Positions 46,467-58,951 of a stretch of 64,000 nt of DNA are shown here, piece after piece; positions within the stretch are counted from its first letter, which is position 1; each line of letters starts with the position of its first letter. Origin of the DNA: Echinometra lucunter (lineage: Eukaryota; Echinodermata; Echinoidea; Camarodonta; Echinometridae). The translations under genes were made by a program, and so were the position numbers. The stretch lies in NCBI GenBank assembly GCA_029962745.1, contig CM057154.1, positions 24,870,699 through 24,934,698 on the forward strand, written 5' to 3'. Under the pieces are notes generated by a model. The model saw nothing but the letters and a program-made list of their open reading frames with translations, ran no database searches and was not told where the DNA came from.

Positions 46467-46519
46467 TAACACCAACACCAGCAGCAAAACCAAACTTGAA
46501 ATCACCCACTGTGACAAAT

Positions 46520-48222
46520 GGGGAATTCCATAAATTATGTATGTCCGACCCCCTTTATGTGAAACTTAACAAAAATGATTCATCTCAGCTTTGTAGTTAA
46601 TGGGAAAAAATATGTAACGCTCTCAAATTATCATGGCTTGAGTAGTTCTAAAAAATAAAATGGAGAAAATCGGGGTCGGACGTACAAAAAGGTTGATCAT
46701 TTTATTGAACTGCCCAAATGCTCCCATGGAAAATCTGCATGTAAAGTAAAAAGAAAAACCAAACCCCACACCAAAACTAAGCTTAATCCGTATCCTCACA
46801 TCATTCTGAAGCAAAACCGCTATTAAAACCCAGACTATGACTCTGTTATAACCCAAGTTATTGGCTCGTGCCTTTATTTTGCAATGATATGATTTATATG
46901 ATAAACCATTTATTGCGAAGAATTAGTTATGAGTAAATTCCTCTGACGAGCCAAAGAAAAAAAAGCCCTAGTCTTTGAAAAGGTGAAGACATGCAGGATA
47001 AAACGATGAAAAATCTAGTAGCATATACAGTAACTTTGGCAAGGTAGTCTGGTGCAAAATGATGCGTAGAACTATGTAAAATCTGTATTCTGCCCTCCAG
47101 TTGCAAAAGGAAGCAAGGAACAGAAATGACATTTCCAGTAAAGGAGCAAAATGTATCTGTCATAAATACTCGTGTCATTGCAATAATTTGATGCCTTGCC
47201 TGACATATCTCTAACCAGGATCGGTGTTCGTGCATAACACTTGACTCCTGGGAAGAGCACACTAGGTAAAATACCAAAATATCAAGGATTCAAATTTGCT
47301 CTATATGTCACTTGCTTCCTTTTGTCAAAGTTGGTCATTCAGTGTCACATCTTTTTACACCGCTAAGCTTAGATTTTGCATTGTAGAAAACAGAGAACTG
47401 CGGACTTTAACGAAAACTACAGGTTTATTCAGTAAAACAATATCTGTGGTCAATCAGTGTTCATTAATCCCTTGTCTATGATTTATAACCAAGTTGGTTT
47501 AGCCAGGATTAGTGAGACTTTGTTGTCATTTTTGAAAATTTACAGAATTTTCAGTAAAGTGAAGTTTGCAGTAAAGTTGCTGTAAATATGATGGAAAGTG
47601 GAAACTCAGGGTAAGAAGATACGAACATGAGACCTGCAACCAGCTATATTACAGCGATATCGCAGGAATCTTGGTACATGTAGGAGAATTCAGTAGTGAA
47701 CGATTTAACATTTACATTGTGACATTGCTGCGATTTTGTTGAATGTTTGAATGGTCCATGATAGAATTACATGGGAGATAACTTTAATTCCATGATACAA
47801 TTAACATCACATTCAGTGGCTTGCATTATACTGCTGGTCGTAAGAGTGTCAATGTGTACAAATTTAGTACTTACAAATGTTATTTACAGCAGGGTTAGAA
47901 TTTTGTTAATAGCTGCGAGAATCTGTTCAAGATTCTTCAAAAGAATTTACAAAGATTCTCCTCTATTTAATTTGTGTATAAACATGAAAAGTTTTGAGAA
48001 TCTACCTGGGATTCTCACAGATGTGTTCAGGAAACTGTGAGAATGGAAAATCATTGTGAAAATAAAAATCTTTGTGAGAATGGAGTTCTCATAATGTTAA
48101 CACTGTACAGATCTTGCCATTGTACCAGTGTATTTAAAATTAAATGTTTGTACTTTTGAACTTTGAAATTGAATAAATGCACATTTTACTACTGTTTTAA
48201 ACAAATTCATGCCTCACAAATG
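46520..48222. other. No gene recognised
   Basis: Short open frames only. Near 47900-48090 the motifs GAGAATC and GATTCTC recur in both directions (about ten times), resembling the subterminal repeats of a DNA transposon, but no terminus was found. Confidence 0.45.
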
Positions 48223-48226
48223 TTTT

Positions 48227-48230
<4 letters not shown>

Positions 48231-48260
<30 letters not shown>
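48231..48260 (+). repeat. TG microsatellite
   Basis: Fifteen TG units after a short T run. Confidence 0.97.
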
Positions 48261-48261
<1 letters not shown>

Positions 48262-48617
48262 TTTACACAACTAGCTGTTGGATAATGAAGTTTAAAAATT
48301 CAACAACTTGTTAACAAATATAAAACAATTGTTATGGAAATTGGATAAACTGTTGTGGAAAACTAAGTTGCTTAAAATGGTATTAAACAACTACTGTCGA
48401 AAAGGTACACAACGGCTGTTTAGATAATTACACAACTGTGGTTGTTTGAATTGGTATTAAACAACTATTGTGTAAAAAAGTACACAACCGCTGTTGAGAA
48501 AATTACACAACCCGGGTTGTGTCGAGTTTTAAACAACAGTTGGTTGGTTCATATAGTGAGCAGCAGTTGTTTAAAATTTTACACAAGATGATTTAAATTT
48601 TAAACAACCGAAATAAC
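48262..48617. mobile_element. Possible CACTA-type terminal region
   Basis: More than fifteen copies of ACAAC, TTAAACAAC, GTTGTTTA and TACACAAC in both directions lead up to AACAACCGAAATAACAGTG followed by TA, the CAGTG-TA ending of the other CACTA elements here. The opposite terminus was not found, so the element may be truncated at the TG repeat. Confidence 0.45.
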
Positions 48618-48961
48618 AGTGTACTAAACTGCAAATGATGTGCTTTGAAATAGGACTGAATCCCTCTTAGCACATTTCCGGGGATTAAAACTATAATAAA
48701 ACTATGTGGTTGTTATTGTTTTTACTGGTTCCAAATCTAAATGGCATACGATTTTGGAGTAATATTCTTGTTTTTTTACACTTATTTCATGGACTCCGAG
48801 ACATATCTTAATTGGTTCCTTATACACGGTTATATCACCATTCCTAAGAAAAAGCTATTTCATTAACTATCGGACTTTTTGAATAATAAATTGAAATTTT
48901 CATAGTATTGTACAATATTGCATTTCAATGTAACAATTTATTTTTTAAAGTTAAGACTTAC

Positions 48962-49034
48962 CCGTCGCTGCAATCGGTTGAACCCCAATCGCCAGGATAG
49001 TAAGGGCTGCCACGAGCTTCAAAGGGGTCCCCAT
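48962..49034 (-). CDS. Orphan first exon encoding a signal peptide
   Basis: ATG at 49034 in context CAACCATGG, reading MGTPLKLVAALTILAIG and VQPIAAT, then donor GGTAAGTC after one spare base. A short polar start, a 13-residue hydrophobic core and an Ala/Thr-rich cleavage zone make a classic secretory signal peptide. The rest of the gene should lie to the left on the minus strand, but no partner exon was recognised. Confidence 0.6.
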
Positions 49035-50119
49035 GGTTGAGGGAGTTTTCCTTTATGTCCAACAGCTTGACTCGCCCCTAATATTATAAGGATAAGGAAA
49101 ATGTCACATTATTTATATTTAAAAAAAAGAATTAAATTGCTTTTCCCAAAGCTTTGAAATGGCCTATCAAAAATGATAATTTTGGGAGTGTTTCATTAAA
49201 TGTCTTTTCAGTGATGATTTTACCGACAATTGCAATAAGCTACTGAAATCCTTGAATCCGACTGGTAGACAGTAAACTTGTCAGTAGAATTCACTGACAA
49301 GACACTTCATGAAATGCTCCCAGGAATTTACCACATCGCGGGGATGTTATACCACTGCAACTTGCACTGCAAGAAGGAAAGTATCCATGACAAAATGCAG
49401 ATGGATCATTCCAAGCTTTTCATTGCAATTCGGTTGCGTTTCTATTCACCATTTTCCCCCCTGATATTTAGTGCATATCAGATATATTGAAAATTGCTTG
49501 GAATTACAAAATATATTATTTGTGTATTGTCGTCGTTTGAATGGTTTCCGTTTTTCTGATCTAAAATGTAAGTTCAAGAGATGAGACAGACGTGTTATTA
49601 TCAAAGCCAAGATGGCAAATTTTCGTTTATAATCATGGTCATCATAGAGAAAGATCGTCAGGCGGGTAGAAACAAGGTTGCCATATCTAGCATAATTATG
49701 CTTTCTAGCATAATTTTTACCCTTTTGGCATCTGGCATTTATGCTAGGCATAATTTGACAAAATCTGGCATAATTCTAGCATAATTTTTTCAAATAGAGA
49801 ATTTAAAAAAAAATGTAGACAGCTTTACTAAATGTACCCATAACCATGAATGCATGCATCGGGCAGTCTGGTAAAAAATAAATCACACAACTCATGCGCA
49901 TGCATATGCACACGTGGACACGCGGGATATTCCCTCAAGCACAAAAACGCATGCCCAGAGATATGGACGGCAGCGCGGCCCAAGCTAGCTAGCTGCGCTG
50001 CCGACAACGTGCCGGCCCCTGGATAGGCTAAAAATTTTGAATGGTTTTAATTCTGGCGCTGATATGCTAAGCGTCTATGCTGCATACCTGGTTATTGGGT
50101 CGTGGGCTTAAAGTTATTT

Positions 50120-50596
50120 CATTGGCGTAAATCCAGGGGAGGGGATGGAGGATATATCCCCCTCCCCCACTTTTTGGAGAGGGGGGGGGGGGGATGGCGT
50201 GTACAAATACCCCCCCCCCCATTTTTTAAGGAAGAAAATATATTTTAATTAATCAGTTAGTAAAAACTTGAATATCTGTCGTAAACAACCATCATATTTC
50301 AGAATTTCTATTTAAAAATGAGATTAAAAATGAGAAAAGTGGTTATTTTTGGCTCGCTCGCTTTACTCACTCGCCATATTTTAGAATTTATGTTCGAAAA
50401 TGCGATTTAAAACAGGAAAGTGGTTATTTTTTTGGCTTGCTCGCTCGCAAAATAAATATTGAAATGTGTGTAAGGGGGCCTGTGCGAGTCGGTGATGGTG
50501 TGTGTTTATACTTAAGTGTGAGATCGACAGAAAAAAAAAATCGTCCAACAAGTCGATCACCCCCTCCCCTCTCCTCAAAGTGGATTTACGCCGGTG
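50120..50596 (+). mobile_element. Small hAT-type element, 477 bp
   Basis: Ends CATTGGCGTAAATCC and GGATTTACGCCGGTG, flanked by AGTTATTT (50112-50119) and AGTTATAT (50597-50604), matching at 7 of 8 positions. Same family as 11234-11731. Confidence 0.85.
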
Positions 50597-50823
50597 AGTT
50601 ATATAAAACTTATTTGCCCTTCTGCAACTTCTCTGAAGCAAATTTAATATATCATGTCGCTGTGCGATTTAGAGAGAGTATGGGCAGTGAAATGTCTGAT
50701 AAGAGTTGCTGATTAACGGGCTGTTGACGACAACAAAACGTCAAAAATGCCACTTAAGTTCGGGTCTGTAAATGTTGGAGACTGGAGGTAGTGTTCACAA
50801 AAAAAAATAACTCTTGCAGTCAC

Positions 50824-51190
50824 CATTGGCGTAAATTCCGAGGGTGGGGGATATATCCCCCCACTTTTTTGAGAGGGGAGGATGGCGTGTACAAATATCC
50901 CCTACACTTTTTAAGGAAGAAAATATATTTTAATTAAGACGTAAACAACCATTGTTTTTCAAAATTTCTATTTGAAAATGCGTTTGAAAACCGAAACAGT
51001 GGTTATTTTTGGCTCGCTAGCTTCGCTCGCTCGTCATGTTTGAGAATTTCTACTCGAAAATGCTAAAATGAGAAAAGTGGTAACGTTTAGCTTGCTCGCT
51101 TTTCTTGCTCGCAGAATTGATATTAAAATGTGTTTAAAAGGGAAAAAAAGTCATCAAAAACTTCGATCATCCCCCCCCCCACTCCTCAAA
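50824..51190 (+). mobile_element. Truncated small hAT-type element
   Basis: Begins CATTGGCGTAAATTCC and shares the interior (GTGGTTATTTTTGGCTCGCT) with 50120-50596, but its right end fades after ACTCCTCAAA and the terminal repeat is missing. Confidence 0.75.
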
Positions 51191-52164
51191 AATTTTACTG
51201 GGAAATATTTGTCTCTTTTATTTTTCAAATATAGGCAGTGGCAGCTCCAGGGGGCGTGGGGGGGGGGGGAGTATATTCCTCCCCCCAAATGTTATGCTTT
51301 TTTTTTTTTTTTTTTTTTGGGGGGGGGGGGGGCTTGTTAATTAAGCATTTTCAGCTACTTGAAGCGTATATAGTTATATAACGAGTGCGCGGACCTCACC
51401 CCACCTGAGGATTTTGGCTCCCCCCCCCCCCCCCCTCCAAATTGAAAATCATAATGCCAGCACTGGGAATAGGTAGAGATTGAGCCACCCTGGTATTGTA
51501 ACTACAAACCCACCAAGTCAATCCATACCCCCTACCCCCCCCCCCCCCCCCCCCAACCAAAAAAAAAACCAAAACAAAACAAAGCAAAGCAAAACAAAAC
51601 CAAAAAAATGGACACCAAAAAAATCCAGGAATTAACCTAAGATACAGGAGGTTGGGTTCGGAGGGTCGGGGCTAGGGCCACTTTACTAATGATAATACTT
51701 CGCAACACTTGCTTCGGAATCCTCGTACGTGCAAAATCCGCTTAAAACGGATCTAGCATAATTTAGCCGAATCTAGCACAATGTTCAGAGCGATTTTTGG
51801 CATTATTCCAAATTTAATTGTGGTAACACTGGGTAGAAAATGGATACGGAGTGACAGAGAGCGGAATAGTCGACGATGATAGAAGAATGAGAAAAAGTAG
51901 ATAATAGATCAAATGGGGGACGAAAAGAGAAATAAGTATAGAGAAGAAAAGGTCTAAATGTCACATATATTTTAACACAAGACAGAGGGAGGAGAAGAAA
52001 ATTTGTGAGCAAAAAAAAAAAAAAAAAAAAAAGACATTGAGAGAAGAGAAAGTTAAAAAAAAGACAGATTGAGAGCGATTCGAGAGAGAACAGTGGATGG
52101 GATTTTAACATTCACTAATTGTTGGTTTATTACCAAGAATCAAGATTCGCGGTAATAATTTGAC

Positions 52165-52190
52165 TTTGAATTGAATTGAATTCACATTTA
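52165..52190 (-). repeat. LINE-type GAATT tail
   Basis: Repeated GAATT (TTGAATTGAATTGAATTC) read on the minus strand follows AATAAATG, a tail like that near 11000. Probably the 3' end of a truncated retroelement lying to the right. Confidence 0.5.
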
Positions 52191-52721
52191 TTTCCTTCAG
52201 AGTCAATAACAATATAAAATACCAAATTGCAATAAATAATACAGCAAACAGGGAAGGTGGCGAACACCCGAAAAGCATAGCTTGTTTTGGGGTCGCCGAA
52301 GACAAGATACAATACTAATTAGAACATAAAATGTACATATACTAAAACATTGTTCTACGTTAAATGGAATGAAGGAAATAAGGTAGAGATAAAGATAGAT
52401 AGGATTATAGTGGAAAGGAAAAGGTGGCATTTGCAATGCATGTTACACGAGTAACAATACAAATCAGTGTGAGTTCGTAAATATAAGAGAAGCAAGATAT
52501 GACAAAATATTTAGTTGGTTGGACTAGAAAATACATGACAAATACAAGGCAGCGCACATCTCATTTTTTCTGTCCCATTTTTAAGAATAGAGAGAGAGAA
52601 AAAAAAACACTCACATAATACGGAGAATACTTTAAATATATCAACAGCATCAATCGTTATGTATAGTTAGAATATATGACAGACTAGACAATATTTAGCT
52701 TCCAAGTGCTATAATCATATG

Positions 52722-52723
<2 letters not shown>

Positions 52724-52768
<45 letters not shown>
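52724..52768. repeat. AT microsatellite
   Basis: About 22 AT units, followed by GTAC and a few more AT units. Confidence 0.97.
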
Positions 52769-52773
<5 letters not shown>

Positions 52774-52850
52774 TATATATAATAATGAAACCAGTCATTG
52801 CAAACATATACTTAGCTAGTAATGAGATACAATTGAGTATATGAATTAAA

Positions 52851-53060
52851 AAAAACGACCCAAGTCCATGGGAGGTAATTTCGTGTAAATTAAAAAAAAA
52901 ATCAATATTTTTTTTAAATTTTGTGCAATAATATTATATTTGACTATGATACATAAAACAACATCGTAAATAAAAAATTAAACTGTACATTTTTATTATA
53001 ATCAAGCTTCACGTTACTTTTGGGCGGGTCCTTTTGTTTGATGGACTTGGGTCGTTTTTA
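52851..53060. mobile_element. MITE, 210 bp, with 19-bp perfect inverted ends
   Basis: AAAAACGACCCAAGTCCAT (52851-52869) is exactly complementary to 53041-53059. Interior AT-rich. Target duplication not clear. Confidence 0.75.
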
Positions 53061-53157
53061 GAATCATATGGACTTGATATATACAGAATAGGCTACTATA
53101 GTAATGTCTTATTCATAAATATTATCATTGTTATGAGTACTATCACTCGTACTTGTG

Positions 53158-53285
53158 CGATTATTCTCATTGTTATTGTGTTGTTATTATTGTTATTATC
53201 ATTATCATTATTATTATCATTACTATTATCATTATCAATTATCATTATTATTATTATCACCATCATCATTATCGCCACCATTACA
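53158..53285 (+). repeat. ATT/ATC-rich microsatellite
   Basis: Mixed TTA, ATC and ATT trinucleotides over about 125 bases; gives spurious Ile/Leu-rich and Asn/Asp-rich frames. Confidence 0.95.
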
Positions 53286-55578
53286 AACCCTGCAAGACAA
53301 ATAGCACCTACAAGTCAGTAAAATCATCTGGCCAACTCGGTTCCAACCGACCAACCAACGAAGTATTAATATTATTATAAATTACTCCGGTGTATTATCC
53401 TTAATGCTTTGTATTCATTACGAACTTTATTATTTTTTTCCTTAACATTTTTTTTTTGCAACAAATACACATGCACACCGTGGTATCAATATGCCTATAT
53501 GTGCCGTTTTGGGAAGCGAACCCCCGATTCTCAAGTCTCCAATCAAGTGCCTTAAACCACTCGAATAGGGCTCAATAATAGCTCCCTCAAGTCAGTCAAA
53601 CTGGAATTCCAAACAGCACTGTCTACGCCGATTCACCGCGTTTGTTTGCCCATAAAAATTGAAATAACAGATTAAATTAATACAGGCATGACTGTTTCTA
53701 GTCCACATAGTCCACACTCCAATAGAGGCATTATACAATTGATTTCATTGGCGTAGGGTTACTCTGAAGTGCGTGTGTAGCTCTGTTTCAAAGCAAAAAT
53801 AAGGTATTCAAAACATAGTTTTGGACATTTGTTTATGGTATTCTATTTATAGCTCTTTTCTAATCGTGTTACCAACAAAACTTTTTTCTGACATTCATAA
53901 AGTGTAAACGCAAACCATTTTCTTCCGGTTTCTTCCTGTCAGATTTTGGGTTCTTGAAAGTTGTTGTTCCTAAGAAGATTATGTCTAGACCCCCTCCCCA
54001 TACGGTTTCAATCTGCGGTTTGTTTATACATATCATGTAATTACTGTAATTCTAACAATAACTAACAGTAACCTCGAACAAGGGGTATCTGGGGAAATGA
54101 ACTTGTTTTTTTTTACTTTGGGGGAATTGTCGCATCTTGGTAGATTTGGAACCATTTTTTTTTTTTTAATTTTGCGCGCGAGCGAAGCGGGCAAGCCAAA
54201 AATAACAAAATTCTTGTTACTGGAGAAATCTTTTATCATCAAAATACCTATAGGCCTATTATGATATCGTAAGTATTATCTCGTCACCTCGCTGCTAAAT
54301 ATGACTCTGTTTTAGTACATTGCTAGTCCATTTTTTTTTTCTTGCTGTCCGAATGCACCCTGTTTTTAAGTATTACGAGTGAACGAAGCGAGAGAGCAAA
54401 CACACTTTCCTTTTGATGGTAGAAGTAGTAACCCCATTAGTAACTGACACTGTGAGTCTATGTAACGTCTATATTATTCATTCGGTCACATCACTTGCCG
54501 AATTTGATTGCTTTCCAAAACGATTGATTTTAAACGAGCGAGCGCAGGGAGCGAAGAAAAATATACATTTTTTTTCTCGGTAGAGGTGTTATTTCTTCAT
54601 CAATCCATTATAAGCGTGGTAGGTCTATATAAGATATCTGAATTATAAATTCAATTACCTGTGCTGTCTAGCTACCTCGCTTGCCATCCGAAACTATTCT
54701 GTTTCTACGAGTGATCAAAAGTCAGAGACTGACAAAAAGAATTTGGATTCGTCACCAAAATACAGTATAATGTTTTGTTTTTTGAAAATCTGTAAACTAC
54801 CTCGCTGCCCAAATATTATGATATTTTGGAATCTCGCTACTAACATGGTGCTTGCTGTGTGAAACCATGTTGTTTCTATTATAACTTTTACGAACGAGGG
54901 TAGCCAGTGACCGAACGAGTTTTTTTTTTTTTAATCTATGGGCCTTTATCTACTGAAAGTGTATTTATTAATAGGTCAAGTTTTTGCCACTCACTTTCTT
55001 GGAGTGATAGTCACTCTTGGTAATATTCTTAAGATTCTTCGAATAGGAGAATAGTATAAGATACAACTCTTTTCCTTCATAAGTATCGTAATCATTATCG
55101 GAATTGCATAAAATACCAAAATGCGAGCGAGAGAGCACTTCTCTTTTTTTTCTTTGTTGTCCTCTTTCCTTTCACTTTCTTCTTTTTTTTTTCCTTTCTT
55201 TCCTCTTTTTCTTCTTTTAAGTTTGGAAATCATTGGGGGAGAAAATTCATTTTTTCGCCCCCAAGGGGGAAGGGGGAAACTGCCCCCCCCCCCCCAGTCA
55301 TACTTGACATTACAGGATTTAAAAAGAAGTTGTTCTTCTTTTCGATTGTTTGCTCTTCTTTCTTTGTTTTTGGTGGGCTTAAGGGTTTTTTTTCGGGGGG
55401 GGGCCTGATATCAGGTATAATTGCTCCCAAAATTAAAAAAAAAGAATATTTCATTTTTAAAAAGAAAGATAATAATATGCAAACAAATTTACTAATAATG
55501 CCATCAACAGAATCGCGCGATACATTTCAAAGAAAAATTGATTGATGCATAGTGGCACAGTGGTCATGCTTTGCGCTA

Positions 55579-55582
<4 letters not shown>
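53286..55582. other. No gene seen; decayed hAT-type motifs
   Basis: Scattered GAGCGAAGCG motifs (near 54178, 54380 and 54540) and C/G homopolymers (55260-55300, 55395) are like those of the hAT-type elements, so this is probably old copies of them. Several similar clauses about CCTCGCT occur between 54280 and 54850, suggesting degenerate tandem repeats. Confidence 0.45.

Positions 55583-55647
<65 letters not shown>
55583..55647. repeat. Interrupted AT microsatellite
   Basis: About 30 AT units with one TTC interruption near 55613. Confidence 0.97.
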
Positions 55648-55649
<2 letters not shown>

Positions 55650-56087
55650 CAAATGAGAGTCTACCCGGGGGAGACCAACCCAGGGTCGACTAGGTAACTT
55701 GTACGTTTTTTTTTTTTTTTTTTTTTAGTAGCATTAATGTACATACGTCTAGAAACAATAGGTACTAAACATAGCTGCAGCCTCAATGCTTCATTTTCAT
55801 CTATAATTCCTTTGCTGTGGCTTTGTTTCATATCAAGCAGTCTTTAGAACATTGTAATTGAGCTGCTTCAAACGTCTAATTCAGTGATACAGATTAATCA
55901 TTTTATCATGTTTGTATCTGTCACGGCAATTATTAGCAACTGCAGATCAATTGCAGATGTTTGTATTCGCATTTTGTTATTTTGTTGAACACACCAACAA
56001 TTTTTATAGTCTGTTGAATGCAAAAGAAGTAAGGTAAAAAACGAGTTTTCGATTATTTGTTATTATCATCTACGATCCATACACAAA

Positions 56088-58030
56088 ATGAATAAACTTT
56101 ATAAGACTTATTTAACCAACTCTACTACTCATAATAAAAACAAATATAAAACATACCGAAATAAATTAATTAATATCATTCGAACTTCTCGCAAAATGTA
56201 CTATTCTCATAAACTTAACAGAGTAAAATCTAATATGAAATCTACATGGGAGGTTGTAAATGATTTGACTGACAAAAAAATAAATAAATCACCCAATAAT
56301 TTTACAATGGATAATACAATTATCAAGCCCAAAGACATAGCTCATACCTTTAATTCTTTTTTTTTTTAAACATAGGACCTAATTTAGCAAACAAACTTAA
56401 TAAACATAACGAAAACTTTACTAAATTTCTCCCTGAACCTTTAACTTCTTCACTATTTTTGAATCCCACAAATCCCAATTTAAATAATTGAAATAACGAA
56501 AAGTCTTAAGTCAAGTAAATCACAGGGTCACGATAGAATTAGTAATTTCCTACTTAAACATATTATACATTTCATTGCTTCTCCTTTGACTCATATTTTT
56601 AATCTATCAGTTAACATTGGGAAATGTCCTGAGTCCTCAAAAATTGCGAAGGTAAACCCTGTTTTTTTTAAAAAGACAACCCTCGTGAAAAAAGTAATTA
56701 CAGGCCAATATCCATTCTCCCCAGCATATCTAAAATTCTAAAAAAAAGATTATTTCCAAAAGGCTGTATAAGTTTTTGGATGCATTTCATTTCCTAAATT
56801 TAAATCAATATGGTTTCAGAAAAAGTCATTCAACCGACCTAGCTCTAGAAAAATTATATGTTAAAATAACAAATGCCATGGCCAATAAAGAGCATGTAAT
56901 AGGAGTATTTATGGATTCATCAAAAGCCTTTGAAGCGCTTGACCACGAGATTTTACTTCAAAAACTTCACTCTTATGGAATTCGTGGAGTTGCTCTCTCC
57001 TGGTTTAAAAGTTATCTAACAAACAAAAGTATGTAGTTCGCAATGATGCTTCTTCAAATTTCCTACCAATCAAATGCGGTGTTCCACAAGGGTCAATATT
57101 AGGCCCGTTTCTTTGTCTAGTATATATTAATGATTTGACCAATTCAACGTCTCTCTTATCATTCATATCATTCGCAGGTGACACCAACATCTTCTGCTCA
57201 CATCATAACTTAAATACCCTAGTAAATACACTTAACACTTTATTACCAAAATTATCTTTGTTGTTTAAATGCAATAAATTATCCCTTAATATCAGTAAAA
57301 CTAATTTCATATATTTCAAGCACGTAAATTCTCATGTCAATGGCTTTCCTTACAAAATAATTATAGATAATCTACCTCTCGAAAGAAAGCAGCAACAAAA
57401 GAAAAAAAAAATGGGGCGTCATCATCGATGGAAATTTAAATTGGCACGAACATATACCTCATATAACTATCTCTATCTCTAAAATGCTCACTATGCTTTA
57501 TAATTCATTGATATTACCGTATATAACATATTGCAGTTAGTATGGGCCACCAGCAACAAAACAAAAATCAACTCTATTTACTTATTGCAAAAGAAAGCCT
57601 TCCGTATTTGTACCGGTTCACAATATTTATCTCACACCAGACCACTATTTTACCAATTAAAAATTCTTACATTATTTGACATTAATACACTCCAGAGTTT
57701 ACTGTTTATATTTAAGTATCTAAATGAAATGCTCCCTCTTTCATTTCAATTTTTTATACTTTAAATAAAACTGCTCACTCCTACCCTACTCGAAATTCCT
57801 CTAATCATCATTTAGTCAACCCAAAATTGATTAGTGCCAATAGATCCATAAAACACCATGGTCCAGACCCTTGGAATCCTCTCCCAGAATTAATTATCTC
57901 CAGTAGTTCCCTATACTCATTTAAAGCCAAAGCTAAATCCATGTTACTCTCAGAATATTCAAGAAAAAAATTCTCAGTCAATTTTTCACTCTTTTCACAA
58001 CGTCATCCTCTCTACCATATAAATCATTGA
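56088..58030 (+). pseudogene. Decayed CR1/L2-type LINE ORF (linker, RT and C-terminus)
   Basis: Pieces in several frames follow one another in the right order: a linker (WEVVNDLTDKKINKSPNNF near 56250), QGHDRISNFLL-like residues near 56525, ISILPSISKIL near 56715, NQYGFRKSHSTDLALEK near 56803, MDSSKAFEALDHEILL near 56910, GVPQGSILGP near 57080, then FAGDTNIF near 57171 where FADD is expected, so a catalytic Asp is lost. The C-terminus has KKAFRICTGSQ near 57595 and HHGPDPWNPLPELI near 57860. Many stops. The endonuclease domain is not seen. Confidence 0.85.
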
Positions 58031-58044
58031 TAATATCATCCTCA

Positions 58045-58122
58045 TCGCAATCATCCTCGTCCATATCATTCTCACCCTCCTCCTCATCATCATAATCATC
58101 ATCGTCATCATCATCATCATTG
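58045..58122 (+). repeat. TCA/ATC microsatellite
   Basis: Imperfect TCA, TCC and TCG units ending in a pure ATC run near 58100-58122, right after the LINE remnant. Confidence 0.85.
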
Positions 58123-58897
58123 TGATTGTTCCAAAATATCATATTTGGGCAGCAAGAATGGTTTCAGTTGGCAAGCAAAGGCTTGTAGCCTTTGTAGGCT
58201 TATAGTGTATGTTGATGACGAAATAACACTTTTACCATGAAAAAGAGTAGCCAATATTTTTCCTCGCTCGCAGCGCTCACTCAATACCAATAGTTTTTGG
58301 AAAGAAAACAGAGTCGCCAACAGAGGTAACCGAATATATAGTTCAGATATTTCATTCCTTGCTCGCTTGTATTTTCAGTAAAAGGGTGGTTTCGGACAGC
58401 AAACAATGGATAGCTACGTGCCAAAATAGAGTTGTATATTTGGAAGCGAGGTGACCAGGTATGTGTGTTTTTTCGATATCATCTACATCTATTATGAAGT
58501 CCTATTTGTTTTAACCTTAAGCTGCCAAAGTTCCCTACAGTGATCCGTGTAGGGATGCCAAATACACGCATAGAAGCATGCTCACTCATGCTTTTCACAC
58601 AGCCCTGCAGTAAATCCGGCACAGGGGGGATAATGTGGATGGCACAGTAAGAGTTAAACAGCTTGTAGATCTAGTAGTATTTTTTTCTATATAAATCGAT
58701 AGATTAAAATTCGACAGATTGGAACCAAATAGGACCATGATTCCTTTGTCAAAATCAAGAATAAACGTATATCTCTTGTACATGTTGTAGGGAATTGTCT
58801 CAGCTACAACATATTGAAATCTTGTAAAAAAATCGACCAACCATAAGCTTGATATCGTTCAATGAATACAGGAATATGACGTCATAAATTGAAAATC

Positions 58898-58951
<54 letters not shown>

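Larger units (their letters stand above)
45428..46519. mobile_element. MITE split by a CACTA derivative
   Basis: The left arm CAGTGGGTGATTTCAAGTTT (45446 region) and the right arm AAACTTGAAATCACCCACTG (near 46492-46511) are inverted repeats, extending outwards through CATTTGT and ACAAATG. Without the inserted 816-bp element the MITE would be about 270 bp. No clear target duplication was identified. Confidence 0.65.
49673..51831 (+). mobile_element. hAT-type composite element, 2.2 kb, with nested insertions
   Basis: The left end CAAGGTTGCCATATC and right end TGGTAACACTG are imperfect inverted repeats, flanked by a perfect 8-bp duplication GGTAGAAA (49665-49672 and 51832-51839). TCTAGCATAATTTT-like motifs recur near both ends. 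Inside lie 50120-50596, 50824-51190 and G/C/A homopolymer-rich sequence (51240-51610). No transposase. Confidence 0.82.

Noticed and set aside
46927..47277. A 116-residue frame on the minus strand as partner of the signal-peptide exon
   Set aside because: No splice acceptor in phase, no domain pattern, and composition like random AT-rich sequence.
51230..51495. A further hAT-type element beginning CAGTGGCAGCTCCAGG
   Set aside because: A possible CACTG end exists near 51465, but the flanking 8-mers do not match well enough and the interior is homopolymer-rich.
53034..53380. Ile/Leu-rich and Asp/Asn-rich proteins
   Set aside because: Artefacts of the ATT/ATC microsatellite.
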